From an uncultured Methanomassiliicoccales archaeon (GTDB lineage: Archaea > Thermoplasmatota > Thermoplasmata > Methanomassiliicoccales > Methanomethylophilaceae): DNA of 64,000 bases. This document shows, one piece after another, positions 50,520 to 59,083 of the stretch. The stretch is taken from assembly GCA_959597175.1 (NCBI GenBank), contig CAUFXM010000002.1, positions 124,001-188,000 of the forward strand. The letters are read 5' to 3'. The notes below the pieces were generated by a model. That model was not told the DNA's origin. It ran no database searches and was given only the letters and a program-made list of their open reading frames with translations. The position numbers and the translations under genes were made by a program. The first letter of the stretch is position 1; each line of letters opens with the position of its first letter.

Positions 50520-51498
50520 CGCGATACCCGATAAGTGGGGGAAGCGCCCCTCTGACCGCAGCGTCGGGGAGCTCCTCTCGGGCGGCGTGATCATACTCGA
50601 CAAGCCCTCCGGGCCCACGTCCCACCAGGCCACCGCCTGGGTGAGGGACGCCCTGAAGTGCCAGAGGGTCGGCCATGGCGGAACCCTCGACCCCTACGTC
50701 AGCGGAGTTCTGCCGATCACCCTCGGTAAGGCCGTTAGGCTGACGGATGTCGTGCTCTCCTCAGACAAGGAGTACGTCTGTCTGATGAGGATCCATGCGG
50801 ACCGTACGGAGGATGAGATCCGCAGGGTCGCATCCCGCTTCGTGGGGAGGATATACCAGCTTCCGCCTGTGAGGTCCGCGGTCAAGCGGCAGCTCAGGAT
50901 CAGGAGGGTGTCCGAGCTGGAGGTCCTGGATGTCGACGGGCGTGACGTGCTGTTCAGGGCGGTCTGCGACGCGGGCACGTACATCAGGACCCTGTGCATC
51001 GACATAGGCGATCTGCTCGGCTGCGGAGCCAACATGGTGGAGCTCAGGCGCACCAGGTCGGGCAGGATGACCGAGTCGAGGGCGAACACCCTCCAGGACA
51101 TACGCGACGCATACGTCCTCTGGCAAAGGGACGGGAGGGGGGAGTGGCTGAGGAGCATGCTGCTCCCGATGGAGGTCCTCGTGGAGCCCCTGCCCAAGGT
51201 CGTCGTGAAGGCCACGGCGGTGGACGCGGTCTGCCATGGGGCCGACCTCAACGTGGGGGGTGTCCACATGCTCGACGAGGACATACGCAAGAACGCGCTC
51301 GTCGCCATGATGACCGCCCGGGGGGAACTCGTCGCTCTGGGGCGCATGTCGATGTCCACCCCGAAGGTCATGTCGGCATCTTCCGGAAGGGCCGTGGAGA
51401 CCATCAGGGTGTTCATGGAGCCCGGACACTACCCGAGGATGTGGAGGTACTCCACGGATCTGGAGGAGCTCCGCGGGGAACCCGAGTTCCCCATCTGA
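50491..51498 (+). CDS. cbf5: tRNA/rRNA pseudouridine synthase Cbf5 (TruB family)
   Basis: About 335 residues. The catalytic aspartate is in GHGGTLDPYVSGVLP. Other marks are IILDKPSGPTSHQATAWV, YQLPPVRSAVKRQLRIR, GTYIRTLCIDIGDLLGCGANMVELRRTRSG, and a C-terminal PUA domain. It works in box H/ACA RNPs with Gar1, Nop10 and L7Ae and can also act on tRNA U55. The start is uncertain (GTG 50491 or ATG 50500) and lies inside cmk. TGA stop; last gene of the long operon. Confidence 0.94.
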   Translation: MPGMLVKDPDAIPDKWGKRPSDRSVGELLSGGVIILDKPSGPTSHQATAWVRDALKCQRVGHGGTLDPYVSGVLPITLGKAVRLTDVVLSSDKEYVCLMRIHADRTEDEIRRVASRFVGRIYQLPPVRSAVKRQLRIRRVSELEVLDVDGRDVLFRAVCDAGTYIRTLCIDIGDLLGCGANMVELRRTRSGRMTESRANTLQDIRDAYVLWQRDGRGEWLRSMLLPMEVLVEPLPKVVVKATAVDAVCHGADLNVGGVHMLDEDIRKNALVAMMTARGELVALGRMSMSTPKVMSASSGRAVETIRVFMEPGHYPRMWRYSTDLEELRGEPEFPI

Positions 51499-51535
51499 AC
51501 GCCGCAATCGCTCATTTATTAAGGTCCGATGACAT

Positions 51536-51554
51536 CATCACCCTTCGGGTGATG
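51536..51554. promoter_or_regulatory. Perfect 8-bp inverted repeat at the start of an unknown operon
   Basis: CATCACCC-TTC-GGGTGATG lies two bases before the ATG at 51557. With a TATA (TTTATTAA, about 51515-51522) the transcription start falls near 51541-51545, inside the repeat. It may be a DNA operator, or an RNA hairpin hiding the GGTGA ribosome-binding site. Confidence 0.5.
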
Positions 51555-51556
51555 GG

Positions 51557-51895
51557 ATGTCACTTTTCGATAAGAGGGAGCAGGTTTACGGCCCGGAGAC
51601 ACTGTCTGTCGGCGACCTCGACCTGACCGTGGACGGGGGCTACCGCAATGTCGTCACCGTACCGCTGGATGTCAGGCCCAAGAGGTCCCTTTACGTCAGG
51701 GTGGTTTCGGACGGGCCGGTCGATGTCGTCGTGGCGAACGAGAAGGGAGCCGCGATCGGCCACAAGGAGGGTGTCAGGGACGTCCTTCTGGGTCCGTTCA
51801 GCACCGGCAAACTGAGGAGCATGGGGGTGTTCCTGGGGGTGTACCCCGGGGACAAGGCGAAGGTAGAGCTAGAGGTATGGATGGAGAGGGAATGA
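51557..51895 (+). CDS. Unknown small beta-rich protein
   Basis: A 112-residue protein, MSLFDKREQVYGPETLSVGD onward, predicted as a beta sandwich from alternating residues (GYRNVVTVPLDVRPKRSLYVRVVSDGPVDVVVAN; then VYPGDKAKVELEVWME). No signal peptide and no helix-rich region. Family not recognised. Its end overlaps the next membrane-protein gene, so the two are co-translated. A TATA box and a perfect inverted repeat precede it. Confidence 0.75.
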   Translation: MSLFDKREQVYGPETLSVGDLDLTVDGGYRNVVTVPLDVRPKRSLYVRVVSDGPVDVVVANEKGAAIGHKEGVRDVLLGPFSTGKLRSMGVFLGVYPGDKAKVELEVWMERE

Positions 51896-52926
51896 GGCCG
51901 ATCTCCGAAGTATCCGAAGGGGCCGACCGCGAAGGGGACCCGGACAGGACGTGGCTGCTTCTGTTCCTGGCCCTGCTCCTCGCATCGGTCGTCGCGGCCG
52001 CCGTCATGGCGTTCGCATTGGACGTCTCCACATATGCGTCCGTTACGGTCCTGACGGCACCGCTCATAGTGACCGGGGCTCTGGCGCTCCTGCTATCACG
52101 CAGGCTGCTCTGGCTGCTCGTCCTGGCTGTCGTCTCCGTCGTCCTGTACCTTCTCGGTCCGGCCTGGACGGTCGCCGCTCTGGCGATCGGGTTCGGTTCC
52201 TACGGGGTCGCCACCGTGTCCGGGTCGCTTCAGAGGCATCTGTTCTACGATGTACTCGGGGCGGTCGAGTGCGGGAGCCTGAGTCCGAAGCCCAGGCCGA
52301 TGGAACGTCTGGCACTTTTCGCCCTCGGCATACCGCGCGGCGTGGATGCTCGTGACATACGCATATCGGACGGCATAAGGCGCAGCGACCTGCCGTACCG
52401 CGAAGTGGCACTCACGGCCCTTCTGGCGGCCGTCCCGTGCCTGGTGGTGTGCATCTATTCGACGATGGTCCCCGCGTTCAGGTACGAAGTCCCCTGGATC
52501 GCCTGTTCCATCCTCACGGTTGCGATGTACTGCACGCTGGCCGCACTCCCATGGACGGTCCTGAGGTCGCTCGACGTCCACATCCCAGGCGGTATGAGGC
52601 TGTACGACGGTCCCGTCTCCTCGGCGTCGAGGGCGGTCCCCATGCTAGCGGTCGTGCTCGCAATATCGATGATCGCCCTCCACGCCGGAGCAGTCACGGC
52701 AGGATACGTCGTTCTTGCCGTCGTGCTACTGGCGGTATCCGCGGTCTCGGCCTCCGTCCCGTACTATCTGTATGTCGAGGAGGGTGTCGTATCGTCGCTG
52801 CTAGCCTGTTGGAGCGACCATCGGCCTGTGGATCCGATGGCCGGACTGGGGAGCGGAGAACCGCATCCCCTTGATGACGGCGTACCGGGCACGCCTTCGA
52901 GGTACGGCCGCAGGAATCACATGTAA
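51892..52926 (+). CDS. Unknown polytopic membrane protein
   Basis: About 344 residues. An acidic N-terminus leads to three closely spaced hydrophobic helix regions (about 22-110). A cytoplasmic segment (residues about 130-175, with GSLSPKPRPMERLALFALGIPRGVDARDIRISDGIRRSDLP) follows, then further helices to about residue 295 and a polar tail. I do not recognise the family. The ATG at 51892 overlaps the upstream stop (ATGA) and follows GAGAGGGA. TAA stop. It converges on the next gene with a ten-base overlap. Confidence 0.72.
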   Translation: MRPISEVSEGADREGDPDRTWLLLFLALLLASVVAAAVMAFALDVSTYASVTVLTAPLIVTGALALLLSRRLLWLLVLAVVSVVLYLLGPAWTVAALAIGFGSYGVATVSGSLQRHLFYDVLGAVECGSLSPKPRPMERLALFALGIPRGVDARDIRISDGIRRSDLPYREVALTALLAAVPCLVVCIYSTMVPAFRYEVPWIACSILTVAMYCTLAALPWTVLRSLDVHIPGGMRLYDGPVSSASRAVPMLAVVLAISMIALHAGAVTAGYVVLAVVLLAVSAVSASVPYYLYVEEGVVSSLLACWSDHRPVDPMAGLGSGEPHPLDDGVPGTPSRYGRRNHM

Positions 52927-53360
52927 CGGTCGCTGAACGTCGGGTTGAGCCTCCCCGGAGCGTCCAGGCCCTGGATGATGGGTTTGAAGACCTCCCCGGA
53001 GGACATTCCCGGTGTCTTGTTGAGCCCGATTATCTCCGGCTCGTGCCAGTTCGTTATGACGACCTGGTACCTCTGTCTGACGCCTTCGACCTCCACGCAT
53101 GGGGATTCGCTCGCTTTCAGAATCTCCAGGGCGACGTCAGCCAGGACCTGGATGTCCTCGGGAGTGATCTCGTCCGGCACCCTGATGAAGAACGTGTTCT
53201 CCTCGGTGGTCCCGTTCATCATGTATGTGACCTCGGATCCCCCGACGATCTCCTTGAACCTCTCAGACTTCTCGTCGTCCCCGGCCAGTTCCAGCATGCG
53301 CCTCTTCCACACCTGGGGTATCTCAACGTAGAGCGCGTCGCTCCCGAGTATCTTCCACAT
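52917..53360 (-). CDS. Unknown conserved-looking protein, about 147 residues
   Basis: It begins MWKILGSDALYVEIPQVWKR, continues through an acidic middle (EENTFFIRVPDEITPEDIQVLADVALEILKA), and ends with a possible surface loop (NWHEPEIIGLNKTPGMSS). I recognise no motif; a small mixed alpha/beta domain is likely. The ATG at 53360 is chosen because GAGGTGG precedes it and upstream residues look non-coding. Its 3' end overlaps the convergent membrane-protein gene by ten bases. Confidence 0.68.
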   Translation of the reverse strand: MWKILGSDALYVEIPQVWKRRMLELAGDDEKSERFKEIVGGSEVTYMMNGTTEENTFFIRVPDEITPEDIQVLADVALEILKASESPCVEVEGVRQRYQVVITNWHEPEIIGLNKTPGMSSGEVFKPIIQGLDAPGRLNPTFSDRYM

Positions 53361-53422
53361 GACCACCTCGAAAGACGGCGGGCAATAATAACTTGTCCAC
53401 GCGCGCCCGCGCACGAACAAAC

Positions 53423-53430
53423 CTTAAAGA
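53423..53430 (+). promoter_or_regulatory. TATA-like element of trpS
   Basis: CTTAAAGA lies about 35 bp upstream of the trpS ATG and predicts a leader of about ten bases. An alternating CG-rich block (about 53398-53414) lies just upstream. Confidence 0.4.
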
Positions 53431-53462
53431 GAAGCCACGCCTACGGACGGCCGAGGTTACAT

Positions 53463-54584
53463 ATGCCAGAGGATTTCAAGGTCACACCATGGGAGGTCAC
53501 AGGGGACATCGACTACGACCTGCTCCAGGAGAGGTTCGGGACCACACCCATAGACGATGCGCTTCTCAGGAGAATCTCGTCATACGGTGACCTGCACTAC
53601 ATGCTGAGGCGTGGCATCTTCTACTCGCACAGGGACATGATTCACCTCCTGGACGAGTACGACAGGGGGAACAGGTTCGTCCTATACACGGGGAGGGGTC
53701 CGTCCGGGAACACCCATCTGGGACACATAATGCCCTGGATCTTCAACAAGTGGGTGCAGGACACCTTCGGCGTCGACATGATCTTCCAGATGACCGATGA
53801 CGAGAAGTTCCTCTTCAAGGACATGACGCTCGAGGAGACCGGGTCGATGGCGTACCAGAACGCCCTGGACTTCATAGCGTTGGGCTTCGACCCCAAGAAG
53901 ACCCGCATAATCGTGGACACGAAGAACGTCGGCAGGATGTACCCGATAGCGCTCAAGGTGGCGAAGAAGGTCACCTTCTCCACCGCCAAGGCGGTGTTCG
54001 GATTCGACAACTCCACCAACATCGGATCGATATTCTACACGACGATGCAGTCGGTCCCGGCCTTCCTGCCGTCCGAGGAGGCAGGAAAGGAGGTCCCCGT
54101 CCTGATCCCCTGCGGCATAGACCAGGACCCGCATTTCAGGGTGACGAGGGATGTGGCGCCCGGACTCGGGTATCCGAAGCCCTCGCTAATATACTGCAAG
54201 ATGTGCCCTGGTCTCTCCGGCGGAGACAAGATGTCCTCCTCGGACGAGAACGCCACGATATTCACGACCGACACGCCCAAGGCGGTGAAGAAGAAGGTCG
54301 GGCGCGCATTCACCGGGGGATGCGTCTCCGTGGAGGAGCAGAGGGAGAAGGGCGGGAACCCAGAGGTCTGCTCCGTGTTCAAGTACAACTACTACCTCTT
54401 CGAGCACGACGACGAGAAGCTCAACGAGCTGGCGGACAAGTGCCGCAGGGGCGAGATCCTGTGCGGGGAGTGCAAGATGTGCCTGACCGAGAGGATAAAC
54501 GTCTTCCTGGAGCAGCACCAGGACAAGAGGGAGAAGGCGAAGGACGTCGTCTCCGAAATGACCTACGACGGTTTCGAGTGGTGA
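53463..54584 (+). CDS. trpS: Tryptophanyl-tRNA synthetase (archaeal/eukaryotic type)
   Basis: A 373-residue class I synthetase that charges tRNA-Trp. The HIGH-equivalent is TGRGPSGNTHLGH, and KMSSS appears in GGDKMSSSDENATIF. Other conserved parts are FQMTDDEKFLF, VPVLIPCGIDQDPHFRVTRD and the C-terminal anticodon domain with cysteines (CRRGEILCGECKMCL). The length and N-terminal domain match archaeal TrpRS. The pheS gene follows four bases later. Confidence 0.95.
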   Translation: MPEDFKVTPWEVTGDIDYDLLQERFGTTPIDDALLRRISSYGDLHYMLRRGIFYSHRDMIHLLDEYDRGNRFVLYTGRGPSGNTHLGHIMPWIFNKWVQDTFGVDMIFQMTDDEKFLFKDMTLEETGSMAYQNALDFIALGFDPKKTRIIVDTKNVGRMYPIALKVAKKVTFSTAKAVFGFDNSTNIGSIFYTTMQSVPAFLPSEEAGKEVPVLIPCGIDQDPHFRVTRDVAPGLGYPKPSLIYCKMCPGLSGGDKMSSSDENATIFTTDTPKAVKKKVGRAFTGGCVSVEEQREKGGNPEVCSVFKYNYYLFEHDDEKLNELADKCRRGEILCGECKMCLTERINVFLEQHQDKREKAKDVVSEMTYDGFEW

Positions 54585-54588
54585 TTCC

Positions 54589-56109
54589 ATGGGTATCGAG
54601 GAAGTACTGGAGGGGCTGAGCTACAACGAGAAGAGACTTTTGCTGGCACTCGACGGCAGAGGGGGGTCGGCCTCGCCGACGGACCTCGTGGCCGACGGGT
54701 CGTTCTCCCTCGAGGTGGAGGTCATGGGGGCGGCATCCTGGCTGGAGTCCAAGGGCCTGGCCTCGATGTCGGAGTCCTCCGAGAGGTTCTACGTCATAAC
54801 GGACCGGTCGGCGGTCTCTGACGGCCTTCCGGAGAGGATCGCCCTCGGCCTCATCTCCGCGAACGGCGGAAGCATGGACATGGACTCTCTCGCGGCCGGG
54901 ATGACCGGGGGGATGGACAAGGTCGCCGTGGGATGGCTCAAGAGGAAGGGCCTGGCCGACATAGCCAAGGACGGCGGGAGGAAGACCCTGGTCCTGACCG
55001 ATGCCGGGAAGGCGACCCTCACCGGCAGGATGCCCGACGAGACGCTCCTGGACCGCATGGCGGAAGGCCCCGTCCCCGAATCTGAGGCCGACCCGAAAGT
55101 GATCAAGGACCTGAAGGGCCGTCAGGGCATGATCTCCGAGAAGGTCGTCACCGAGAGGACGATCTCCTTGACCGACCTGGGAAGACAGGCAGTCTCGGCA
55201 GGGATCGAGCTCAGGCCGCAGATCACCGACATCACCGACCGCATCATACAGAGCGGCGAATGGAGGGACGCGGACTTCAGGAGGTACGACGTCCAGACCT
55301 TCGCTCCCACGGTCTATCCCGCGAAGAAGCACATGCTCTCCAGGCTGGCCGCACAGGTCAGCAGGATCTTCACCGACATGGGCTTCACCGAGATGTCGTC
55401 CGAGTACGTCCAGCCCGCGTTCTGGAACCTGGACGTACTGTACACCCCCCAGGACCATCCCGCAAGGGACCTGCAGGACACCTTCTACCTGGAGAGTCCA
55501 TCGAGCATCCATGTGGATGACGAGGGCCTGGTCGAAACGGTCCGCAGCATCCATGAGAACGGCGGGGACACGGGATCGACGGGCTGGGGAGGCACATGGT
55601 CCAGGGAGAGGGCGGAGGCCGCCCTTCTCAGGACGCACAGCACCGTCAGCAGCATCAGGTACATCTCCGAGCATCCCGACGCGCCTCAGAAGGCCTTCTC
55701 GATCTCCAGGATCTTCAGGAAGGAGTCCATAGACTCCACCCATCTGCCGGAGTTCACCCAGATAGAGGGGATCATCATCGACGAGAACGCCAACTTCGAC
55801 ATGCTGATATCCCTGATCCGCGAGTTCTACTCCAGGATGGGGTTCGACCAGATCCGCATCAGACCCGCGTACTTCCCGTACACCGAGCCATCGCTGGAGC
55901 TGGAGGTCTTCTTCAACGGAAAGTGGATGGAGCTCGGTGGAGCCGGGATATTCAGGCCTGAGGTCGTCGCACCGTTCGGCGTCAAGCATCCGGTCCTCGC
56001 ATGGGGGTTCGGATTCGAGAGACTCGCCATGCTAAAGTGGGGCATCACGGACATAAGGGACCTGTATATCTCGGACCTGGACACACTCAGGGGCAACAGG
56101 GTCCTTTGA
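54589..56109 (+). CDS. pheS: Phenylalanyl-tRNA synthetase alpha subunit
   Basis: A 506-residue alpha subunit with archaeal winged-helix N-terminal repeats (to about residue 190) and the class II catalytic core. Motif 2 region LLRTHSTVSSIRYI leads into FSISRIFRKESIDSTHLPEFTQIEGIIID, and motif 3 is VLAWGFGFERLAMLKWGI. The partner beta subunit (pheT) is not in this window. Its last 78 bases are overlapped on the opposite strand by the HTH/TPR-like gene. Confidence 0.95.
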   Translation: MGIEEVLEGLSYNEKRLLLALDGRGGSASPTDLVADGSFSLEVEVMGAASWLESKGLASMSESSERFYVITDRSAVSDGLPERIALGLISANGGSMDMDSLAAGMTGGMDKVAVGWLKRKGLADIAKDGGRKTLVLTDAGKATLTGRMPDETLLDRMAEGPVPESEADPKVIKDLKGRQGMISEKVVTERTISLTDLGRQAVSAGIELRPQITDITDRIIQSGEWRDADFRRYDVQTFAPTVYPAKKHMLSRLAAQVSRIFTDMGFTEMSSEYVQPAFWNLDVLYTPQDHPARDLQDTFYLESPSSIHVDDEGLVETVRSIHENGGDTGSTGWGGTWSRERAEAALLRTHSTVSSIRYISEHPDAPQKAFSISRIFRKESIDSTHLPEFTQIEGIIIDENANFDMLISLIREFYSRMGFDQIRIRPAYFPYTEPSLELEVFFNGKWMELGGAGIFRPEVVAPFGVKHPVLAWGFGFERLAMLKWGITDIRDLYISDLDTLRGNRVL

Positions 56110-57303
56110 GGCCATGACCTCCGAGCGTGTCCTGAGCGCCCTGCTGCGAGCGGAGTCGCGGGTTATCACCGCCGCCGCCCCGACCAGCCTGGATGCGAGG
56201 CGGTGCTCCCCCAGCACCATGTACGACTCCCCCTCCCATTCCAGGGCCTCGTCGAGCCTGAACAGGCATCCTGCGTCGTTCATGCGTCTCCTGGCGCATC
56301 TGAGATAGACCACCGCCTCGCTGTGACGCCCGTTGGCTGCCATGCACTTCCCGAGCGCCATGCAGGTGGAGACGTCGGAGCCGTAGCATTCCAGTGCCAT
56401 GTCGAGGGCCATGTCCTTCCTGCCCTCCGCGAGGAGGATCTCCGCCTCCAGCGCCCCGCGCTCCCCAGGTTCCATCGATGAGCGCTCCATAGCCTTCCTG
56501 GCACGTGCCGTGTCCCCCAGTCTGGTGAAGCAGAACGATATGAACGGGGACAGAGAGCCGTCCCCCGTCGCGGAGTCCATGCGGTCCAGCGCCTCCATCA
56601 GCTCCGCATCCGGGTCGTCCATGAGCCAGAAGCGCCATTCCCACGCCAGTCTGGCCGCCTCCCTCCACCTCCCTCCGAGTATCAGGTGGAGGAGTCTCTC
56701 CTTGGCCGTCACCCCATGGTCCGAGCACCAGTCTGCTGCGAGGCTGTGCCATCTGCGCACCTCCGTCTCGCCAGCACGACCGATGTACCATTCCCTCGTA
56801 GCGGGTTTCAGGTGGACGAACCCCTTCGTGTCGACAGGGACCAGGGGATGGTCCCTCCCCCTCGGCAGCTGGGACACGCGCACCGGGACCCTTAGGACCA
56901 TCAGGCATCCCAGGAGATCCCGGTCCTCCCTCCTCAGCGAATCGAACACGTCGGACCTGCAGTGGTTGATGTTCCTCGGGAATACGGAATCGGGCCCCGA
57001 GCCGTCCCCATGGACCTCCAGCAACCGGGCGCATTCGGAGAGTCCCTTCTGCGTCAGGAAGTAGACCTTCCTGACCGTGGTCCCGCCCACCACGGACCCA
57101 ACGGTCGCCTGGCCGTTTGTCACGAGGCCCTCCTTGGACATCCTGCCGAGGATCAGGGACGCATGGGACCTGGAGATCCCGATCGCCTCCCCTATGCCAT
57201 CCTGGGTCACATCGAAGGGGATCCCGTACCTTTCCGACGGGTCCAGGTGTCTGAACGAGTACAGGTGCATGAGCACCCTCTCCGATTGCGTTATCCTGTC
57301 CAT
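56032..57303 (-). CDS. Winged-helix protein with TPR-like helical repeats
   Basis: A 423-residue frame. The N-terminal winged helix includes MDRITQSERVLMHLYSFRHL, then GIGEAIGISRSHASLILGRMSKEGLV and a wing with KVYFLTQKG. From about residue 185 the chain is alpha-helical, with TPR-like spacing (ALGKCMAANGRHSEAVVYLRCARRRMNDAGCLFRLDEALEWEGESYMVLGEHRLASRLV). It resembles regulators that join DNA binding to a repeat sensor. It ends in TAG, the only such stop in the window, and its last 78 bases lie inside pheS, so the annotated C-terminus is doubtful. Confidence 0.75.
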   Translation of the reverse strand: MDRITQSERVLMHLYSFRHLDPSERYGIPFDVTQDGIGEAIGISRSHASLILGRMSKEGLVTNGQATVGSVVGGTTVRKVYFLTQKGLSECARLLEVHGDGSGPDSVFPRNINHCRSDVFDSLRREDRDLLGCLMVLRVPVRVSQLPRGRDHPLVPVDTKGFVHLKPATREWYIGRAGETEVRRWHSLAADWCSDHGVTAKERLLHLILGGRWREAARLAWEWRFWLMDDPDAELMEALDRMDSATGDGSLSPFISFCFTRLGDTARARKAMERSSMEPGERGALEAEILLAEGRKDMALDMALECYGSDVSTCMALGKCMAANGRHSEAVVYLRCARRRMNDAGCLFRLDEALEWEGESYMVLGEHRLASRLVGAAAVITRDSARSRALRTRSEVMASKDPVAPECVQVRDIQVPYVRDAPL

Positions 57304-57496
57304 GGATGTGTCTAGGGCTATCGGTTGATAAGCGAGATGTGGTGTCTACGGACGATATATCTTAGAGCACATCGCACGGGACCCCTGTCTTCCACTGGAG
57401 GCCGGCCCGTCCCTCCGGTCGCGACGGACGCATCGACGGAGGTGCCGCTCCGGGACGAGAGAACCCCTTATCACGGATGCTGACTTATCCGGGCCC
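57304..57496. other. 193-bp divergent gap with promoters and no clear gene
   Basis: It holds the minus-strand TATA-like element of the HTH/TPR gene (near 57331) and a palindromic GATATATC (57354-57361) whose rightward transcript would run over a GC-rich, hairpin-forming stretch. A weaker CTTATCAC (57467-57474) lies 30 bp before dtdA. I see no ORF of note. A small RNA or long dtdA leader is possible. Confidence 0.35.
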
Positions 57497-58333
57497 ATGT
57501 CCCGTCTACTCGTCTGCAGCGAAGCCGATCTGCCCTCGGTCAACATGAGGTCAGCCCTCCACGCCATGGGGGGCTGGGAGGACCTCGGTGGGACGGAGTC
57601 GGCGAGGTTCAGCGTCCGTGGGGACACGTACATGATCTCCATAGATGACATGCACATCCGCCATGACGGTCTGGACCGCGAGGCCGAGGGGTTCGGCATA
57701 CATGTGGACGACGTGGTGGTCATGTCAAAGCATTCGGCGAAGAGCGGCAGGCCCGCACTGACCGCACATCCCATAGGGAACTACCACGGGAACGAGTTCG
57801 GCGGAATGGAGAGGTGCCTGGTGATGGCCTCGCCCGCCCTGATGTCCGACGCCCTGAGGAGGATAGTGTCATACAACGATGTTGCGGAGAACCAGACATG
57901 CTTCGAGGTGATGCATCACGGGCCATGGCTCGAGAAGCCCACGTTCTATATAGAGATCGGGAGCGACGAGTCGCACTGGGGCAACACCCATTCCGCAGAG
58001 ATCCTGGCGCGGGTCATCGCCGATCTGGAGCCGCATGACGAGTACCCGACCGTCGTCGGTGTGGGAGGGGGGCACTACGCCCCGAGGTTCACGGAGATGG
58101 CGCTGACCCGCAGGGTCAACATCGGTCACATGATCCCGAACTATCAGATCGAGGGGTCGGACGACGAGGACTTCCTGAGGATGCTCGGTGACGCCTGTCG
58201 CATGACCGGGACCGACCAGGTGTACATCCACCGCAAATCGATGAAGGGTGCCGAGGAGCGCAGGATCAGGGACCTGGCGTCATCTGCCGGGTACGATACG
58301 CCGCAGTCGAAGGACTTCGACCCCCTGGACTGA
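57497..58333 (+). CDS. dtdA: D-aminoacyl-tRNA deacylase (archaeal DtdA/GEK1 type)
   Basis: A 278-residue archaeal/plant-type enzyme that hydrolyses D-amino acids mischarged on tRNA. Family marks are VVMSKHSAKSGRPALTAHPIGNYHG, FEVMHHGPW with ESHWGN following, and VVGVGGGHYAPRFTEMAL with presumed zinc-binding histidines. The ATG at 57497 is nearly leaderless after CTTATCAC. Its 3' end overlaps the convergent pyrH gene by 54 bases. Confidence 0.92.
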   Translation: MSRLLVCSEADLPSVNMRSALHAMGGWEDLGGTESARFSVRGDTYMISIDDMHIRHDGLDREAEGFGIHVDDVVVMSKHSAKSGRPALTAHPIGNYHGNEFGGMERCLVMASPALMSDALRRIVSYNDVAENQTCFEVMHHGPWLEKPTFYIEIGSDESHWGNTHSAEILARVIADLEPHDEYPTVVGVGGGHYAPRFTEMALTRRVNIGHMIPNYQIEGSDDEDFLRMLGDACRMTGTDQVYIHRKSMKGAEERRIRDLASSAGYDTPQSKDFDPLD

Positions 58334-59011
58334 TCGCGCTCGGTGGGAGTCGACGAACGTACCTTCGAACCTCTCTCCAAGGATGGCCTTCCTGAGCTCT
58401 TCGAGGTTCCTGCCGTCCACGATCATTATGTCGATCTTCTTCTCGGCGGCTATCTTCACCCCGAGAGGGTCGAAGACGCTGGACTTGGATGCCCCGTGAT
58501 CCTTGTACACTATCTCCCCAAGCCTGCCTATGGTCATCTCGGGTATCCTCTCGGCGTCCGGGTTGCTGCGGGGGTCGTCGGTGTAGACGGCGTCCACGGA
58601 GGTGGCGTTGACCACCCTGTCCGCACCCATGCGGGCGGCGACCATCATGGCGACCGCGTCGGTGGTGTGACCAGGCTCCGTCCCGCCCATGACCGCCACC
58701 CTCCCGGGCGCTACCATGGATGCGGTCTCCTCCGCCGACTCCGGGACCCTGTCGGGCATGTCTCCGAGGGCCAGTGCCAGGAGCTGAGCGTTGAGGCGCG
58801 TGGCGCCGATGCCGAGGATGTCGAGCTGGTATGTGTCGCCGCCGAGCTGTCTGCCGGTCTCTGCGTAGTAGCGTGCGGTCTTCCCGCCGCCGCAGACGAT
58901 GGCGAGCCTCACCTCGCTGCAGAGGGCCTTCAGCATCTCGGCCAGTCTGGCTATGTATTCGGAGTCATTGCTGCCCGGGACCAGGATGGACCCGCCTATG
59001 GAGACGACCAC
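58280..59011 (-). CDS. pyrH: Uridylate kinase (archaeal UMP kinase)
   Basis: About 243 residues of the amino-acid-kinase fold that phosphorylates UMP. It starts VVSIGGSILVPG and shows IVCGGGKTARYYAE, IGATRLNAQLLALAL, VMGGTEPGHTTDAVAMMVAARMGADRVVNATSVDAVYTDDPRSNPDA and FDPLGVKIAAEKKI. I chose the GTG at 59011 because the minus-strand TATA (about 59041-59048) puts transcription near 59018; GTG 59032 would lie upstream of that. The C-terminal 15-20 residues extend past the usual end and overlap dtdA. Confidence 0.92.
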   Translation of the reverse strand: MVVSIGGSILVPGSNDSEYIARLAEMLKALCSEVRLAIVCGGGKTARYYAETGRQLGGDTYQLDILGIGATRLNAQLLALALGDMPDRVPESAEETASMVAPGRVAVMGGTEPGHTTDAVAMMVAARMGADRVVNATSVDAVYTDDPRSNPDAERIPEMTIGRLGEIVYKDHGASKSSVFDPLGVKIAAEKKIDIMIVDGRNLEELRKAILGERFEGTFVDSHRARSVQGVEVLRLRRIVPGR

Positions 59012-59083
59012 GCTATCCGTAAAATCACGCACCAATACGTTTAATAAACAAGCCAATTTACATAAAAACATTGGTGAAGTCAT

